A stretch of DNA of 64,000 bases, taken from Spirosoma spitsbergense DSM 19989 (lineage in GTDB: Bacteria > Bacteroidota > Bacteroidia > Cytophagales > Spirosomataceae). This document shows, piece after piece, positions 23,978 through 33,642 of the stretch. Position numbers and translations under genes: made by a program. The first letter of the stretch is position 1; the number at the start of each line of letters is the position of its first letter. A model generated the notes under the pieces. The model was given only the letters and a program-made list of their open reading frames with translations. It did not search any database and was not told the origin of the DNA. The stretch covers positions 1 through 64,000 of the forward strand of contig NZ_KB893433.1 in the NCBI RefSeq assembly GCF_000374085.1, read 5' to 3'.

Positions 23978-25073
23978 TAGATGTCCAAAGGTCAAGACTA
24001 CCATTTGAGCGACGCTGGAGCAGCACCATGTGGGTATCGTCCAGTTTGTCGAGCTGGATCACGTTTGTGAGGGGCAACGAGACAAAATCCACCCCGGCGG
24101 TCGCGAAGTTTTCCACAACGGGCGTAGTCAGCGAACCCTGATACTCCTCCAGATTCTTGTACTTAACCTTGAATACCGGCCGACTTGAGTTGGCCATCAT
24201 CAGGAAGGATTCATCCCCCTTTTTCATAATCACCATATCCAGGGGCGAGTTACCGCTTCCCATTTCGGCCACCGTACGGCCTTTTACGTGACTTCCGGCC
24301 TTCAACTCATCCAGCGGAAACAATACTAGTGGCGTACAGGTATAGCTGGCCAGCAGGTATTTTTTACCCTTTATTTCGGTCGTCGTAAAGGTTTTGATGG
24401 GCGCCATTGTCTCGTACTTGCCATGGGCCGCGTGGTAAATTTCGAGCGACGCCTGGTTCTGCGTGTTGGTAAACGGAAAGGGAATACTACGAAACGTAGA
24501 GCCAAATTCCTGATTCGACAACCCGCTAACCATCACTTTTCCGTCGGCATAGCCCATGTCGGAAATAGACGCCACGCGCAGGGATTCGCCCCGGCGATCT
24601 TTTGCATCTTCGGCGGCAACGTTGGTCAGCGCGAGCATGGAAAACGGAACGTCTTTCAGCGATACAGCCGATAGTTTATCGCCTTCTATTTTCAGCAAAA
24701 CCGGCGTACCATCGCTATGCTGCACAGCGCAGTACACGTTCTTCGATACGGGGTTGACGGCAATATCCTGAATGGTAATATTGGCCACTTCGGTACCCAA
24801 CAGGGCGGCAATTTTCTGGTCAATATTCTTGATGTCGGCTCCGGCAGATTTGTCCACAGGAGCGGCATCTTTGGTATCGACGGCAAAAACGGTGGCACTC
24901 TTCCCATCGCCGATAAACAGCACACCGTCGGGGCCGAACGTCAGCGCGTTGATGGACTTGATGGAGGGCGTTCCGGTCACCATTCCATACTGATTCTGGA
25001 TGGGGCGGGTCGTGGTAGCCAGAAATAAAAGTCCGGCAACACCGAGTGCCAGTATAGCATACGTTTTTTTCAT
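23961..25073 (-). CDS. Exported beta-propeller-like protein of unknown function
   Basis: The 370-residue protein starts with a signal peptide (MKKTYAILALGVAGLLFLAT) and continues with propeller-like blocks such as INALTFGPDGVLFIGDGKSATVFAVD and IQDIAVNPVSKNVYCAV. Only one cysteine pair region is present and no catalytic motif stands out. It would be periplasmic or surface-bound. It is the first gene of a two-gene unit with the Ig-like lipoprotein, which its stop overlaps. I do not recognise a named family. Confidence 0.6.
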   Translation of the reverse strand: MKKTYAILALGVAGLLFLATTTRPIQNQYGMVTGTPSIKSINALTFGPDGVLFIGDGKSATVFAVDTKDAAPVDKSAGADIKNIDQKIAALLGTEVANITIQDIAVNPVSKNVYCAVQHSDGTPVLLKIEGDKLSAVSLKDVPFSMLALTNVAAEDAKDRRGESLRVASISDMGYADGKVMVSGLSNQEFGSTFRSIPFPFTNTQNQASLEIYHAAHGKYETMAPIKTFTTTEIKGKKYLLASYTCTPLVLFPLDELKAGSHVKGRTVAEMGSGNSPLDMVIMKKGDESFLMMANSSRPVFKVKYKNLEEYQGSLTTPVVENFATAGVDFVSLPLTNVIQLDKLDDTHMVLLQRRSNGSLDLWTSNERYL

Positions 25074-25182
25074 ATGGATTGGGGTTAATCGTTTACAAAC
25101 ACGTTGATTATGAGGCCTAATGTACTCATAATTAGTCTAACTTTCAAGCCATACCCGTTGATTATCAGGAAGTATTACCCCG

Positions 25183-25476
25183 TTACGGCAAGGGTTCATA
25201 GTCTATTTCCAGGAAATCATCGACGTTCTTCGCCCAGTAGGTTTGTACGAAGTGAACATGATCCGGGTGGTGGTTGTACTGCTCGTACAGCGTAGCATTG
25301 TCGAACTCCATAGACAGACCAAAATCGAAGTTATTTTTGGGGCTGATCTGTTTCAGGCATTCAAAGTTGCGCACACCCGGAATAGCGGCCAGCTTCCTTG
25401 CAGCTGTAAAAAAATCGTTCGTTTCCGGCGAGGCTGGCGGATTCTTCAGTTTAAAAACAACAGTGTGCCGTATCAT
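25183..25476 (-). CDS. Dabb-family (stress-responsive A/B barrel) protein
   Basis: From ATG 25476 the protein is 97 residues, beginning IRHTVVFKLK and ending in the YEQYNHHPDHVHFVQTYW block; together these are the signature of the small dimeric ferredoxin-like Dabb fold. The H-P-x-H segment fits the family. Roles known for relatives range from stress proteins to small aldolase-like and cyclase enzymes; none can be chosen here. It is 99 bases downstream of the sugar isomerase-like gene on the same strand, hinting at one transcript. Confidence 0.8.
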   Translation of the reverse strand: MIRHTVVFKLKNPPASPETNDFFTAARKLAAIPGVRNFECLKQISPKNNFDFGLSMEFDNATLYEQYNHHPDHVHFVQTYWAKNVDDFLEIDYEPLP

Positions 25477-25575
25477 ACAGTCGGTTTTGACTTTCAAGGC
25501 TTGTCGGGTAGTAATCTGACAGAAAAACCAATAGTGTCGATTGGTAACCGTTTGACAACGACCAATTATACACAG

Positions 25576-26613
25576 TTAACTCAGGGCATTCCGGCAGTAG
25601 TCCAGACACTTTTTCACCTCGGCTACGGAGGTCGAACCAGCAGGAATTTTGTATTCCAGTTCCACCGTAGCAGGGAAGGTATACTTCTGGTCGCGCATCA
25701 GTTTCAGCACCTGAAGCAATGGCGTATCTCCCTGTCCCCAGGGAAGATTCCCCTTTTCGTGTTCGGGCGTCTGACGGTCTTTGATGTGCATACTGGCAAT
25801 CCGGTCGTGCTTCAGTTTCACAAATCCAATGGGGTCGGTGTTACCAGCCGCTACGAAATGGCCTAAATCCAGGTTCAGCATATTGGCTGGCGACTGGGCG
25901 AGGGCGGTATCCCAAAAGGTGGGTGTTTGCTGCTCATGCCCGTGATAAGCAACCTTCATCCCCTGTTTTTGGGCCATCGTCCCTAGCTTAAGGGTTTGGG
26001 CATCATTACCGGGATGTTCGAGCGTGACTTGACTGGCACCCAGTAATTTAGCCGCTTTCAAGCCATATTCAATTTCAGCGTCAGAACTCTGCATGCCAAA
26101 CGTGTCGGGTTTGAAGGCGTAGATTTTCACACCCGCCTGGTTGTACATCTTCCGCATCTGCTCAAATTTGTTCATGGGGGCAGACAGCCGCCATTTGGTT
26201 ATCTCCTGCCGGTACGCTTTCATCTGAGCTTCGGCTTCATCCAGCATTTTGTTCTCATCCGCTGTCAGTTCCTGCTTCTCCCGGCGTTTCCGCATTAGGG
26301 GAAATACCGTTTGCATGTTAACCGTGTTTTTCGGTGCCCCGGCAAACGACTCGGCCGGACCGCCCATCAGCTCAATCGCACTGATCCCACTGTCGAGTAC
26401 ATAGTTCAGCGTGGCCTCGGCACTCTGGTCGGGCATATCCCGGAACGAGTACGTGATAGCCCCAATCTGTACACCATTTATCAGTGAATTCGGTTTACCC
26501 AGATTACGGATGTAGGCGGGTGCGCCGAACAAGTTGTTGCTGCTGAGTACGGCTCCCGAAACAAGGGCTGCCGTGGCACCCAGGAACTGACGGCGTGATG
26601 GTTGATTTTTCAT
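25576..26613 (-). CDS. Tat-exported sugar phosphate isomerase/epimerase-like protein
   Basis: The 345-residue protein opens with a twin-arginine signal (SRRQFLGATAALVSGAVL) and then a xylose-isomerase-like TIM barrel. Barrel landmarks are GAITYSFRD, SAIELMGG, KIYAFKPDTFG, VAYHGHEQQTPTF, NLDLGHFVAAG, ASMHIKDRQ and PATVELEYKIP, which supply the E, D, H and E that bind a divalent metal in this superfamily. It is the type found in many copies in Bacteroidetes as exported enzymes acting on oxidised sugars or inositols. The exact substrate is unknown. Confidence 0.82.
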   Translation of the reverse strand: MKNQPSRRQFLGATAALVSGAVLSSNNLFGAPAYIRNLGKPNSLINGVQIGAITYSFRDMPDQSAEATLNYVLDSGISAIELMGGPAESFAGAPKNTVNMQTVFPLMRKRREKQELTADENKMLDEAEAQMKAYRQEITKWRLSAPMNKFEQMRKMYNQAGVKIYAFKPDTFGMQSSDAEIEYGLKAAKLLGASQVTLEHPGNDAQTLKLGTMAQKQGMKVAYHGHEQQTPTFWDTALAQSPANMLNLDLGHFVAAGNTDPIGFVKLKHDRIASMHIKDRQTPEHEKGNLPWGQGDTPLLQVLKLMRDQKYTFPATVELEYKIPAGSTSVAEVKKCLDYCRNALS

Positions 26614-26695
26614 TTGTTTACGTTACTAGTGTTAACTGGTTTAGTCGATTTCCGCTGACTCCGAAATGAGTCAGGCGATATGATTTCAAAAGCAT

Positions 26696-26723
26696 AAAAG
26701 ACAGGCTATTATACCTGTCTTTT
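26696..26723 (-). terminator. Terminator after the second YceI gene
   Basis: A perfect 10-bp stem (AAAAGACAGG, 26696-26705, with 26714-26723) and an 8-base loop lies 73 bases beyond the stop of the minus-strand YceI gene. The 3' arm on the minus strand ends in a T-run. Confidence 0.7.
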
Positions 26724-26795
26724 ACTAAAGATGGGGGTAGAAAAAGATTGGTATACCAGCCCAGACGTGTTAATGGGTATACCCATGCGGGGTTA

Positions 26796-27392
26796 TTACT
26801 TCTTATCGGCTACAGCGGTATCCTGCTTCACAAATTCACCGGCAGCTTTGATTTCTACTTCTTCACTAACCACAGCCGTTGAGGAAGACCCTACGCCGAA
26901 GTCGGAACGCTTTATGGTACCGCTGATTTTCAAACCAGCTTTCTCCTGCTTGCCGCGCGGATTTTCCATCGTTACGGGGCCCGTCAGAACAGCCTCCAGG
27001 GTCACGGGCTTTGTAACGCCGTGCATGGTGAGGTCGCCGGTAAGGCTGTATTTCTTGCCGTCCACTTTTTTGAACGAGGTACTTTTGAATGTCAGCGTTG
27101 GGAACTTGGCTGCGTCGAACCAGTCGGGGGTTTTCAGGTGGCCATCGCGCCGGTCGTTCTCGGTGTTGATGCTGTTTACGTCGGCGGTCAGCTCGATCAT
27201 CGCATCGGACAGGTCCGGTTTCGCCGACATGATTTTGACATCGAACGTTTTGAAGTTACCGTCTACTTCCGACAGCATCAGGTGCGTAACCGAAAAACCT
27301 ACTTTGGAATGGGCTTTGTCTACCGCCCATGTTTGTGCGTTGGCAACCGAAAAAGTAAGGAACGCGGCAACGGTGAATACGAATGATTTCAT
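26796..27392 (-). CDS. YceI-family periplasmic protein (copy 2)
   Basis: The 198-residue protein has a signal peptide ending VANAQ, then the same YceI barrel as copy 1: WAVDKAHSKVGFSVTHLMLS, GHLKTPDWFDAAKFPTL and GDLTMHGVTKPVTLEA. The two copies match over almost their whole length, with the clearest differences in the C-terminal tail, here TAVADKK. It lies 62 bases downstream of a TonB-type receptor on the same strand, which suggests co-transcription and a lipid or hydrophobic ligand that the two may share. It has no MarR gene next to it, unlike copy 1. Confidence 0.9.
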   Translation of the reverse strand: MKSFVFTVAAFLTFSVANAQTWAVDKAHSKVGFSVTHLMLSEVDGNFKTFDVKIMSAKPDLSDAMIELTADVNSINTENDRRDGHLKTPDWFDAAKFPTLTFKSTSFKKVDGKKYSLTGDLTMHGVTKPVTLEAVLTGPVTMENPRGKQEKAGLKISGTIKRSDFGVGSSSTAVVSEEVEIKAAGEFVKQDTAVADKK

Positions 27393-27454
27393 GGGAAAAA
27401 TTTGATTGGTAAAACTGGTGAAACTATACTAAAACGAACGGGGTATACTAACGA

Positions 27455-30082
27455 TTATCTTGGCCGATTGGCGGCTGGTGCGGCCTGTTGCTGACCACCA
27501 GCGTCGCCACCGCCTTCACCTTTCACGTCGTCGTTGCTCACCGAACGAGCCTTACGACGGGGTTCTTCAAAACTCATCTTGCCAATCCGGTATGTAAAGG
27601 TTACTTTCAGGTTAGCGTTGTATAAGTGATTGACGTTCACCTGCGATAGTAGGGGTGAGTTCAGGGTGCTGCGCATGGTTATACCGTTTCCGGCAAAGTT
27701 TTCGGCAGCCAGCCCAATGCTGCCCCGCTTACTAGCCAGGTCTTTCCGAACGCCCAGCGAGTACATGTAAAAACTGCCCTGCGTACCCTGCAACTGGGGG
27801 CTTGGTCCCCGGAAGAAACTGAACACCTGTGCACTCCATCCCTTGTTGAGTTGTAGCTGACTCATTAGTCGGCCCCCAATACTGACCCCGGTATTGCTGA
27901 TCATCATGGATTTGCCGTCAGCCCCAGGTGTCAGGCCCTGCATGTACACGTAGTACCCATCCAGACCACCGTTTATGCTCCACTTTGCCGTCAGGTTGGT
28001 GTTGAAGAAGACGTTGGCCCCAGCGGTACGCTGCACCCCGATATTTTGATACGTGGTAATGATTCCTCCGGCCAGCGTATCCGATGGAAGCCGGATTTGC
28101 GTGATAGCGTTGTTGGTCAGTCGGCCAAACAGGGCGGCATTCAGGTACGTTTTTTTGATGGTCGAACTCAGGCTCAGTTCAGCGTTGTCCGTCAGTTCGG
28201 GTTTCAGCGTAGGATTTCCAACCATCACCGTCTGCGGGTTGGCCGCGTTCGGGTTAGGGTTCAGTTGCTGCAAACCCGGCCGCTGAATCCGGCGGTTGTA
28301 AGCAGCTTTCAGGGTGGTTCCGCCTTTCAGATTTTTTGACACATTGATGCTGGGCACCAGATTGCCGTAGTTAGGGATGGCCAGGGGAGTACTCCCTTTT
28401 TGCTCCGTCGATTGCGTCGCCGTTATGCCCGTATGTTCGTAGCGCGTTCCCACCTTAAAGGTGTACTTGCTGGGCGTTACGTAGGTGTACGAAACATAAC
28501 CGGCACCAATGTTCTGGCTGTACAAAAGCGAGCCTGCGGGATTGGTAGGGTCAAAGATCAGCTCACCGGAACTGCTGCCCACCTGATACTGGTAATGGCT
28601 GTCGACCTGCCGCATGATGGCTTTCCCTCCAAACTCCAGCAGCTGATTTTTCCGGATGGGTGTCTGATAGTCCGTCTGGATGGTCATTTCCTGGTTGGTA
28701 TTGTTGTTCAGGTTCCGCTGGCGCCCTGTCAGGGCACCCATATTGTTCAGTATGTCCGCATAAAAATTATTTGTCAATCCCGTACGGCTGTACTGCGTTG
28801 AGATAGACCACTCCTGCTGCGGTTTGAAGGTGTGAATGTAATCCAGATTCATATCGACCGAGTTGGAAAGATCCTTTCGGTTCACATCACGATTGGTCAT
28901 GGTCAGCAACGAGTCGATACTCCGCGAGGTTTGGGTATACGTACTGGTTAGCTGCTGCTGCTGCTGGATGAAATTACGGGTACCATACCGGACGTTAGCC
29001 GTCAGCGACTGATTTTTAGCCAAATCATAATCGAACCCCAGCGTATACTGACCGAAAACCGGCTTGTCGAAAGCCGTTGCCTGTTGGCTGGTCCGCAGGA
29101 GTTGCGAGCCAACCAGCGTTGTCTGGTCCAGCGTTGAGGAAGCCCGGTTGTACATAGCCCGCCCAAAACCACCCAGGCTAATACCCAGTTTACCCTGTCG
29201 GAATGAACCGTTCAGACCCAGGTTAGAGGCCCGTAAACCTGCGCCCGCATCTACATTCAGCGTCAGGCCGTGCAGCGTAATTTTTTTGGTGACAATATTA
29301 ATGATACCTGCTGCCCCTTCCGCATCGTATTTGGCGGATGGACTGGTAATCACTTCCACCGTTTTAATCATATCGGCGGGAATCTGCTTGAGCGCATCGG
29401 CCACGCTGGACGCTACGATGGTAGACGGTTTGTTATTGATCAGCACCCGAATATTTTGGCTACCGCGCAGGCTAACATTACCATCCAGGTCAACGGACAG
29501 CATCGGCACGCGTTTCAACACATCCGATGCGTCGCCCCCTTTTGATGTCATGTCTTTATCGGCGTTGAACACCAGCCGGTCCACTTTTTCTTCAATCAGT
29601 GCGGCTTGTCCCGTTACCACTACTTCGCCCAGGGTGCGGATATCGGCCGGGAGTTTTACCGCTCCCATAGTCAGGTCTGTTCCTTTGGCAATGGTGAAGG
29701 GCTGGGAGTCAACATTTTTGTAGCCGATAAACGAGTACTGAAGCCGGTAGTCGCCAGGGGCTAGTTTATTCATCGAGAACTGTCCTTTGGCATCGGACGT
29801 AGTCCCATCAATGGGTTTGTTGGTTTTAACACTCATCAGGGCAATCGTAGCAAACTCAACGGGTTTACCCGAAATGGAATCGACCAGAATGCCGGTAATT
29901 TTACCATTGCCTTTTGGGGCATCTTCCGTTACGCCCGTAAATTCCTTTTTACGCTGATTATCCTGACCGAAGCCGCCGGGTCCACCAGGGCCACCACCCG
30001 GAGGGCCGAACTGAGCGAATACCGATAGGGTTTGCGTAAAGAGACCCAGGGTGAGGAACAGGAAGAAGATGTGCTTTTTCAT
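27455..30082 (-). CDS. TonB-dependent-receptor-like outer-membrane protein
   Basis: From ATG 30082 the protein is 875 residues. A signal peptide (to about residue 24) is followed by a glycine/proline-rich stretch, a CarboxypepD_reg-like domain (about 60-140, VEFATIALMSVKTNKPIDG and YSFIGYKN), a plug (about 150-260, LGEVVVTGQAALIEEKVD and INIVTKKITL) and a long beta-barrel of the OMP_b-brl_3 type with a disordered basic tail. The family imports or binds oligosaccharides, metals or peptides. It is divergent from a LytS/LytTR pair, and a YceI gene follows. The ligand is unknown. The longer frame to 30229 lacks a good signal peptide start. Confidence 0.88.
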   Translation of the reverse strand: MKKHIFFLFLTLGLFTQTLSVFAQFGPPGGGPGGPGGFGQDNQRKKEFTGVTEDAPKGNGKITGILVDSISGKPVEFATIALMSVKTNKPIDGTTSDAKGQFSMNKLAPGDYRLQYSFIGYKNVDSQPFTIAKGTDLTMGAVKLPADIRTLGEVVVTGQAALIEEKVDRLVFNADKDMTSKGGDASDVLKRVPMLSVDLDGNVSLRGSQNIRVLINNKPSTIVASSVADALKQIPADMIKTVEVITSPSAKYDAEGAAGIINIVTKKITLHGLTLNVDAGAGLRASNLGLNGSFRQGKLGISLGGFGRAMYNRASSTLDQTTLVGSQLLRTSQQATAFDKPVFGQYTLGFDYDLAKNQSLTANVRYGTRNFIQQQQQLTSTYTQTSRSIDSLLTMTNRDVNRKDLSNSVDMNLDYIHTFKPQQEWSISTQYSRTGLTNNFYADILNNMGALTGRQRNLNNNTNQEMTIQTDYQTPIRKNQLLEFGGKAIMRQVDSHYQYQVGSSSGELIFDPTNPAGSLLYSQNIGAGYVSYTYVTPSKYTFKVGTRYEHTGITATQSTEQKGSTPLAIPNYGNLVPSINVSKNLKGGTTLKAAYNRRIQRPGLQQLNPNPNAANPQTVMVGNPTLKPELTDNAELSLSSTIKKTYLNAALFGRLTNNAITQIRLPSDTLAGGIITTYQNIGVQRTAGANVFFNTNLTAKWSINGGLDGYYVYMQGLTPGADGKSMMISNTGVSIGGRLMSQLQLNKGWSAQVFSFFRGPSPQLQGTQGSFYMYSLGVRKDLASKRGSIGLAAENFAGNGITMRSTLNSPLLSQVNVNHLYNANLKVTFTYRIGKMSFEEPRRKARSVSNDDVKGEGGGDAGGQQQAAPAANRPR

Positions 30083-30333
30083 TCGTATCGGGGAGATTAA
30101 TGAGTCAAAGCAACAGCACATTCCTGAATCCCGAAAACGCAATAGACAGGGAAGCAGTAGACATCGGCCAATCCCCCGTTTTAACCGACAAAAGCCCTTC
30201 TGATCAGGCAATGGTCGACTAACGACCATTCGTCGGTTGAAACGCCCCTCTTATCGGTGAATCCGGGCTGTAGACCGATTTATGACACCGGGCATCACTT
30301 TTTAGTCTAAACTTGTAGCTTTCCAGACCCTTG

Positions 30334-31401
30334 ATGGCTGCTACTCCTTTTTCCCGTCGTTACGTTTCCTTGCTGAGTCATTTGCTGGGCTGGGGATTGC
30401 TGGGTTACCTGCTTTTCTTTTCTCAGTCGTTCAATGCCGAAATCCGGCTCCCCGGTTTATTCTGGGTGAGACAAGGCATTTTCCTTTGCCTGATGGTCGC
30501 GACTTTCTACCTGAATTCGCAGGTGCTGGTACCACGACTATTATTAAGAAATCAAACGGGGCGTTATGCAGCCGCCCTACTGGGTGTTGTAGTGCTTATT
30601 GTTCTGGTTTTAGTTGCGGTAGAAACGTGGTTTAACCTACCGGTTCTTATGCACCGTGCCTTTCATCCCGATGGCAAAGGCGTGCCTAAATTATACGGCT
30701 GGATCCAACCGGCCCTGTTCACCATTCTGCTGGTGCTGGGCATTAGCACCAGCCTGGCCATGTTGCAAAAGTGGCAGACAGAAACGACGCTCCGGCTGGC
30801 GCTGGAACAGGCGAAAACCGCGTCTGAACTGTCCTTTTTGAAGGCACAGATTAACCCGCACTTCTTTTTCAATACCCTCAATAACATATACGCCCTAACG
30901 CTGATTGACACCGAAACGGCCCGCGAAGCCATACACCGGCTCTCGCGTATGATGCGCTATATTCTCTACGATACCCAAACGGGTACCACAATGCTAAGTA
31001 AGGAACTCGCCTTCGTCGGCGATTATATCCAGCTTATGCAATTGCGACTGACCGATAAGGTGACGGTTACGTTTAGTACACCAAGCCCCCTGCACGACCA
31101 GCCCGTAGCTCCCATGATTCTGCTGCCTTTTGTCGAAAATGCCTTTAAGCACGGCGTTAGTGCCACGCAGCCAAGCCGGATTCATATTGGCATTCAGCAA
31201 GGAAAAAACAAGTTGATTCTGGATGTTGCCAACACCGTCTTTATCGAGAAAATGCCCTCGCTGGAAGCAGGTAACGGCATCGGCCTGATTAACACCCGCC
31301 GACGACTGGATTTGTTGTATCCGGAGCATTATACGCTGCAAATCAATGAACAAACCTCATCTGGTGAATACCAAGTACACCTTGCACTCGACCTATCATG
31401 A
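30334..31401 (+). CDS. LytS/YehU-type sensor histidine kinase
   Basis: From ATG 30334 the protein is 355 residues. Four hydrophobic segments occupy residues 10-150, followed by the His_kinase domain with QINPHFFFNTLNNIYAL (phospho-accepting H176) and the ATP-binding block LPFVENAFKHGV and GNGIGLINTRRRL. No extracellular sensor domain is seen, so the membrane part must do the sensing. Its stop overlaps the start of the LytTR regulator (ATGA). The pair is divergent from the outer-membrane receptor and may control it. A TTG three bases earlier is an alternative start. Confidence 0.93.
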   Translation: MAATPFSRRYVSLLSHLLGWGLLGYLLFFSQSFNAEIRLPGLFWVRQGIFLCLMVATFYLNSQVLVPRLLLRNQTGRYAAALLGVVVLIVLVLVAVETWFNLPVLMHRAFHPDGKGVPKLYGWIQPALFTILLVLGISTSLAMLQKWQTETTLRLALEQAKTASELSFLKAQINPHFFFNTLNNIYALTLIDTETAREAIHRLSRMMRYILYDTQTGTTMLSKELAFVGDYIQLMQLRLTDKVTVTFSTPSPLHDQPVAPMILLPFVENAFKHGVSATQPSRIHIGIQQGKNKLILDVANTVFIEKMPSLEAGNGIGLINTRRRLDLLYPEHYTLQINEQTSSGEYQVHLALDLS

Positions 31402-32159
31402 AACTTTCCTGTATTGCGGTTGATGATGAGCCATTAGCCCTGGGGCTGGTTTGTGCGTTTATCGAGAAAACGCCGTTTCTGAATTTAAAAGGGCAGTATA
31501 GTAGTGCCGTGGAGGCTTTGCAGGGGTTAATGGCCGGGCCGGTAGACGTCATTTTTCTGGACATCCAAATGCCCGATCTGACCGGGCTGGAACTGGCCCG
31601 CGTACTGGAACGTAGCAACCGGGGAGCGCATACCACCCGAATCATCTTTACCACCGCCTTCGATCAGTTTGCCCTCGATGGATTTCGGGTCGATGCGCTG
31701 GATTATCTGCTCAAACCGTTCAACTACGAAGAGTTTCTGCGGGCAGCCAGTAAAGCCCGCGCTTATTTCGAACTGATTCATCGTGTAGAACCAATACCGG
31801 TAGCCCTTCCGGCAGCTACTCCCGTTGAAACGGCAGCCGACTACCTGTTTCTGAAAGTCGAATACCAATTGGTGCGGATTGCGTACAAAGACATTCTGTA
31901 CATAGAGGGATTGAAAGATTACGTAAAAGTATATCGACAAACGGAACCGGAAAAACCACTCCTTTCCCTCACCAGTTTAAAGGCACTCGAAGACAAACTC
32001 CCCCCCAAACAGTTCATGCGCGTACATCGGTCATTCATCGTGGCACTGGATCGTATCAATGCCGTCACGCGCAACTCCGTACAGATTGGGTCGGCTATGA
32101 TTCCGGTCAGCGATCAGTACAAGGACGTTTTTAGCCAGTTCATTAGCCGCTGGCTGTAG
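31398..32159 (+). CDS. LytTR-family response regulator
   Basis: The 253-residue protein has a receiver domain (1-120) with the acidic D9-D10 pair, phospho-acceptor D55 in VIFLDIQMPD, T89/K-type LLKPF end, and a LytTR DNA-binding domain from about 150 to 250 (VRIAYKDILYIEGLKDYVKV and FMRVHRSFIVALDRI). It partners the kinase encoded just before it, with which it overlaps by 4 bases. Its direct-repeat binding sites could not be identified in the neighbouring divergent promoter. Confidence 0.95.
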   Translation: MKLSCIAVDDEPLALGLVCAFIEKTPFLNLKGQYSSAVEALQGLMAGPVDVIFLDIQMPDLTGLELARVLERSNRGAHTTRIIFTTAFDQFALDGFRVDALDYLLKPFNYEEFLRAASKARAYFELIHRVEPIPVALPAATPVETAADYLFLKVEYQLVRIAYKDILYIEGLKDYVKVYRQTEPEKPLLSLTSLKALEDKLPPKQFMRVHRSFIVALDRINAVTRNSVQIGSAMIPVSDQYKDVFSQFISRWL

Positions 32160-32236
32160 GGCTAGTAATCCGTCCGGTTTTAAACCCTGTGTGGTAGTGG
32201 CCAGATCAGAAACTGTTTTCCTGGCTAAAAGACCCT

Positions 32237-33124
32237 TCAGGCCAGTTTCTCGTTGAAAAAGTCAATTGTGCGTTTCCAGGCCAGCTCGGCAGCCGCTTTA
32301 TCAAAACGAGGGGTTGTATCATTATGAAAGCCGTGATTAACCCCGTCATACATGTAAGCGGTATACTCTTTATTGTTCTTCTTTAGTGCCGCTTCATACG
32401 CTGGCCATCCCTCATTCACCCGCGTATCCAGCCCGGCGTAGTGCAACAGGAGAGGAGCTTTTATGCTGGGTACATCTTCGCTCGCGGGCTGACCGCCGTA
32501 AAAAGGAACGGATGCGGATAAATCGGGAACCCGTACAGCCATCGAATTGGAAATTCCGCCACCAAAGCAAAAACCAACAACCCCAATTTTGCCCGTACAG
32601 TCTTTGTGATTTTTCAAATAATCATAAGCCGCAATGAAATCTTCCAGCATTTCGTTTTTGTCCCGTTTACTCTGCATTGTACGCCCTTCGTCGTCATTAC
32701 CCGGGTAGCCGCCCAACGGGGTGAGTGCGTCGGGAGCAACCGAGATAAACCCGGCCAAAGCAGCCCGTCTGGCTACATCTTCAATGTAAGGGTTCAGCCC
32801 CCGATTTTCATGCACTACCACAATACCACCGAGTTTCTTTTTCGTATCGACCGGCATCGACAGCAGGGCTTTAATCGTTCCGCCCCCTTTAGGCGACTGA
32901 TAATTGATGTAATCCGACTTCAGGCGAGGGTCATCCGCTTTAACCTGAATAGCACCCTGATAATCGGGCATGATAAAACTCATCAGTGAGGCCACGGTAA
33001 GGCCACCTACGGCATAGGTTGATAACTTTTGTACAAACTCCCGCCGGTCAATGCGGCTATGGGCATAGTCGTCATACAGATCAAATACTTCCTGCTTGAT
33101 TTCCTCTTTATTAATCTTGTCCAT
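32237..33124 (-). CDS. Dienelactone hydrolase-family protein, Tat-type leader
   Basis: From ATG 33124 the protein is 295 residues. It begins with a helix and [20 protein letters not shown], which looks like a twin-arginine signal, and continues as an alpha/beta hydrolase. The nucleophile is the C in [12 protein letters not shown], the acid is in [10 protein letters not shown] and the histidine in NHGFHNDTT, the Cys-Asp-His triad of dienelactone hydrolases. Such Tat-linked members are common in Bacteroidetes and probably cleave ester or lactone compounds in the periplasm. Single gene; substrate not known. Confidence 0.85.
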   Translation of the reverse strand: MDKINKEEIKQEVFDLYDDYAHSRIDRREFVQKLSTYAVGGLTVASLMSFIMPDYQGAIQVKADDPRLKSDYINYQSPKGGGTIKALLSMPVDTKKKLGGIVVVHENRGLNPYIEDVARRAALAGFISVAPDALTPLGGYPGNDDEGRTMQSKRDKNEMLEDFIAAYDYLKNHKDCTGKIGVVGFCFGGGISNSMAVRVPDLSASVPFYGGQPASEDVPSIKAPLLLHYAGLDTRVNEGWPAYEAALKKNNKEYTAYMYDGVNHGFHNDTTPRFDKAAAELAWKRTIDFFNEKLA

Positions 33125-33642
33125 ATCAGTCTGCGTACGTTTTTTACCTAAAGTTAGTGATTCAATCCGTAAAAGCCAGGCACAGAGAATCAGCAGAAAA
33201 TCAGGCAGCAGACAGGAATACGATAAGGAGTATAAACTGTCCATCCACCTGCACGAAGTGGTTCTGAAGGTGTCGTCTGCGGTTGATAAATTCCAGCCTG
33301 TCCGTACCAGTAGGCATCCATTTACGTAATGCCGGGCAAGTTCAACAATCTATACGCAAATGCGTCAATCGTCTAGTTCTACTTCCATCACACTACTTTC
33401 ATACCTGATTTCTGTTTAGGTAGAGTTCAAATGCCCATTCCTTGTCCGGTACCAATAACTGCTCTTACAAATTAAACATACGAGTGCGCCGTACTCTTCC
33501 AGCCTGGACAACCAATAAACTACACTGACTTATTCAATAGCCACAAGCGTTGAACAAATCAATTTACGTTCTAATTTTACCTAAATTAGCTTGTTAAGCA
33601 TTCCGTTTTATATATAATCGTTGAACAAAAACTAAGTACGAT
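33125..33642. promoter_or_regulatory. 518-base intergenic region with carbonic anhydrase promoter
   Basis: No credible gene was found between the hydrolase start and the carbonic anhydrase start; open frames here lack any family feature. The one clear signal is TTG at 33550-33552, a 19-base spacer and TAATTTTA at 33572-33579, which fits the Bacteroidetes promoter with one mismatch and lies 63 bases before the ATG at 33643. The rest of the region shows no repeat I could find. Confidence 0.45.

Noticed and set aside
29064-29723. 219-codon plus-strand frame
   Set aside because: It is antisense to the receptor's plug and barrel; serine/arginine-rich composition of a shadow.
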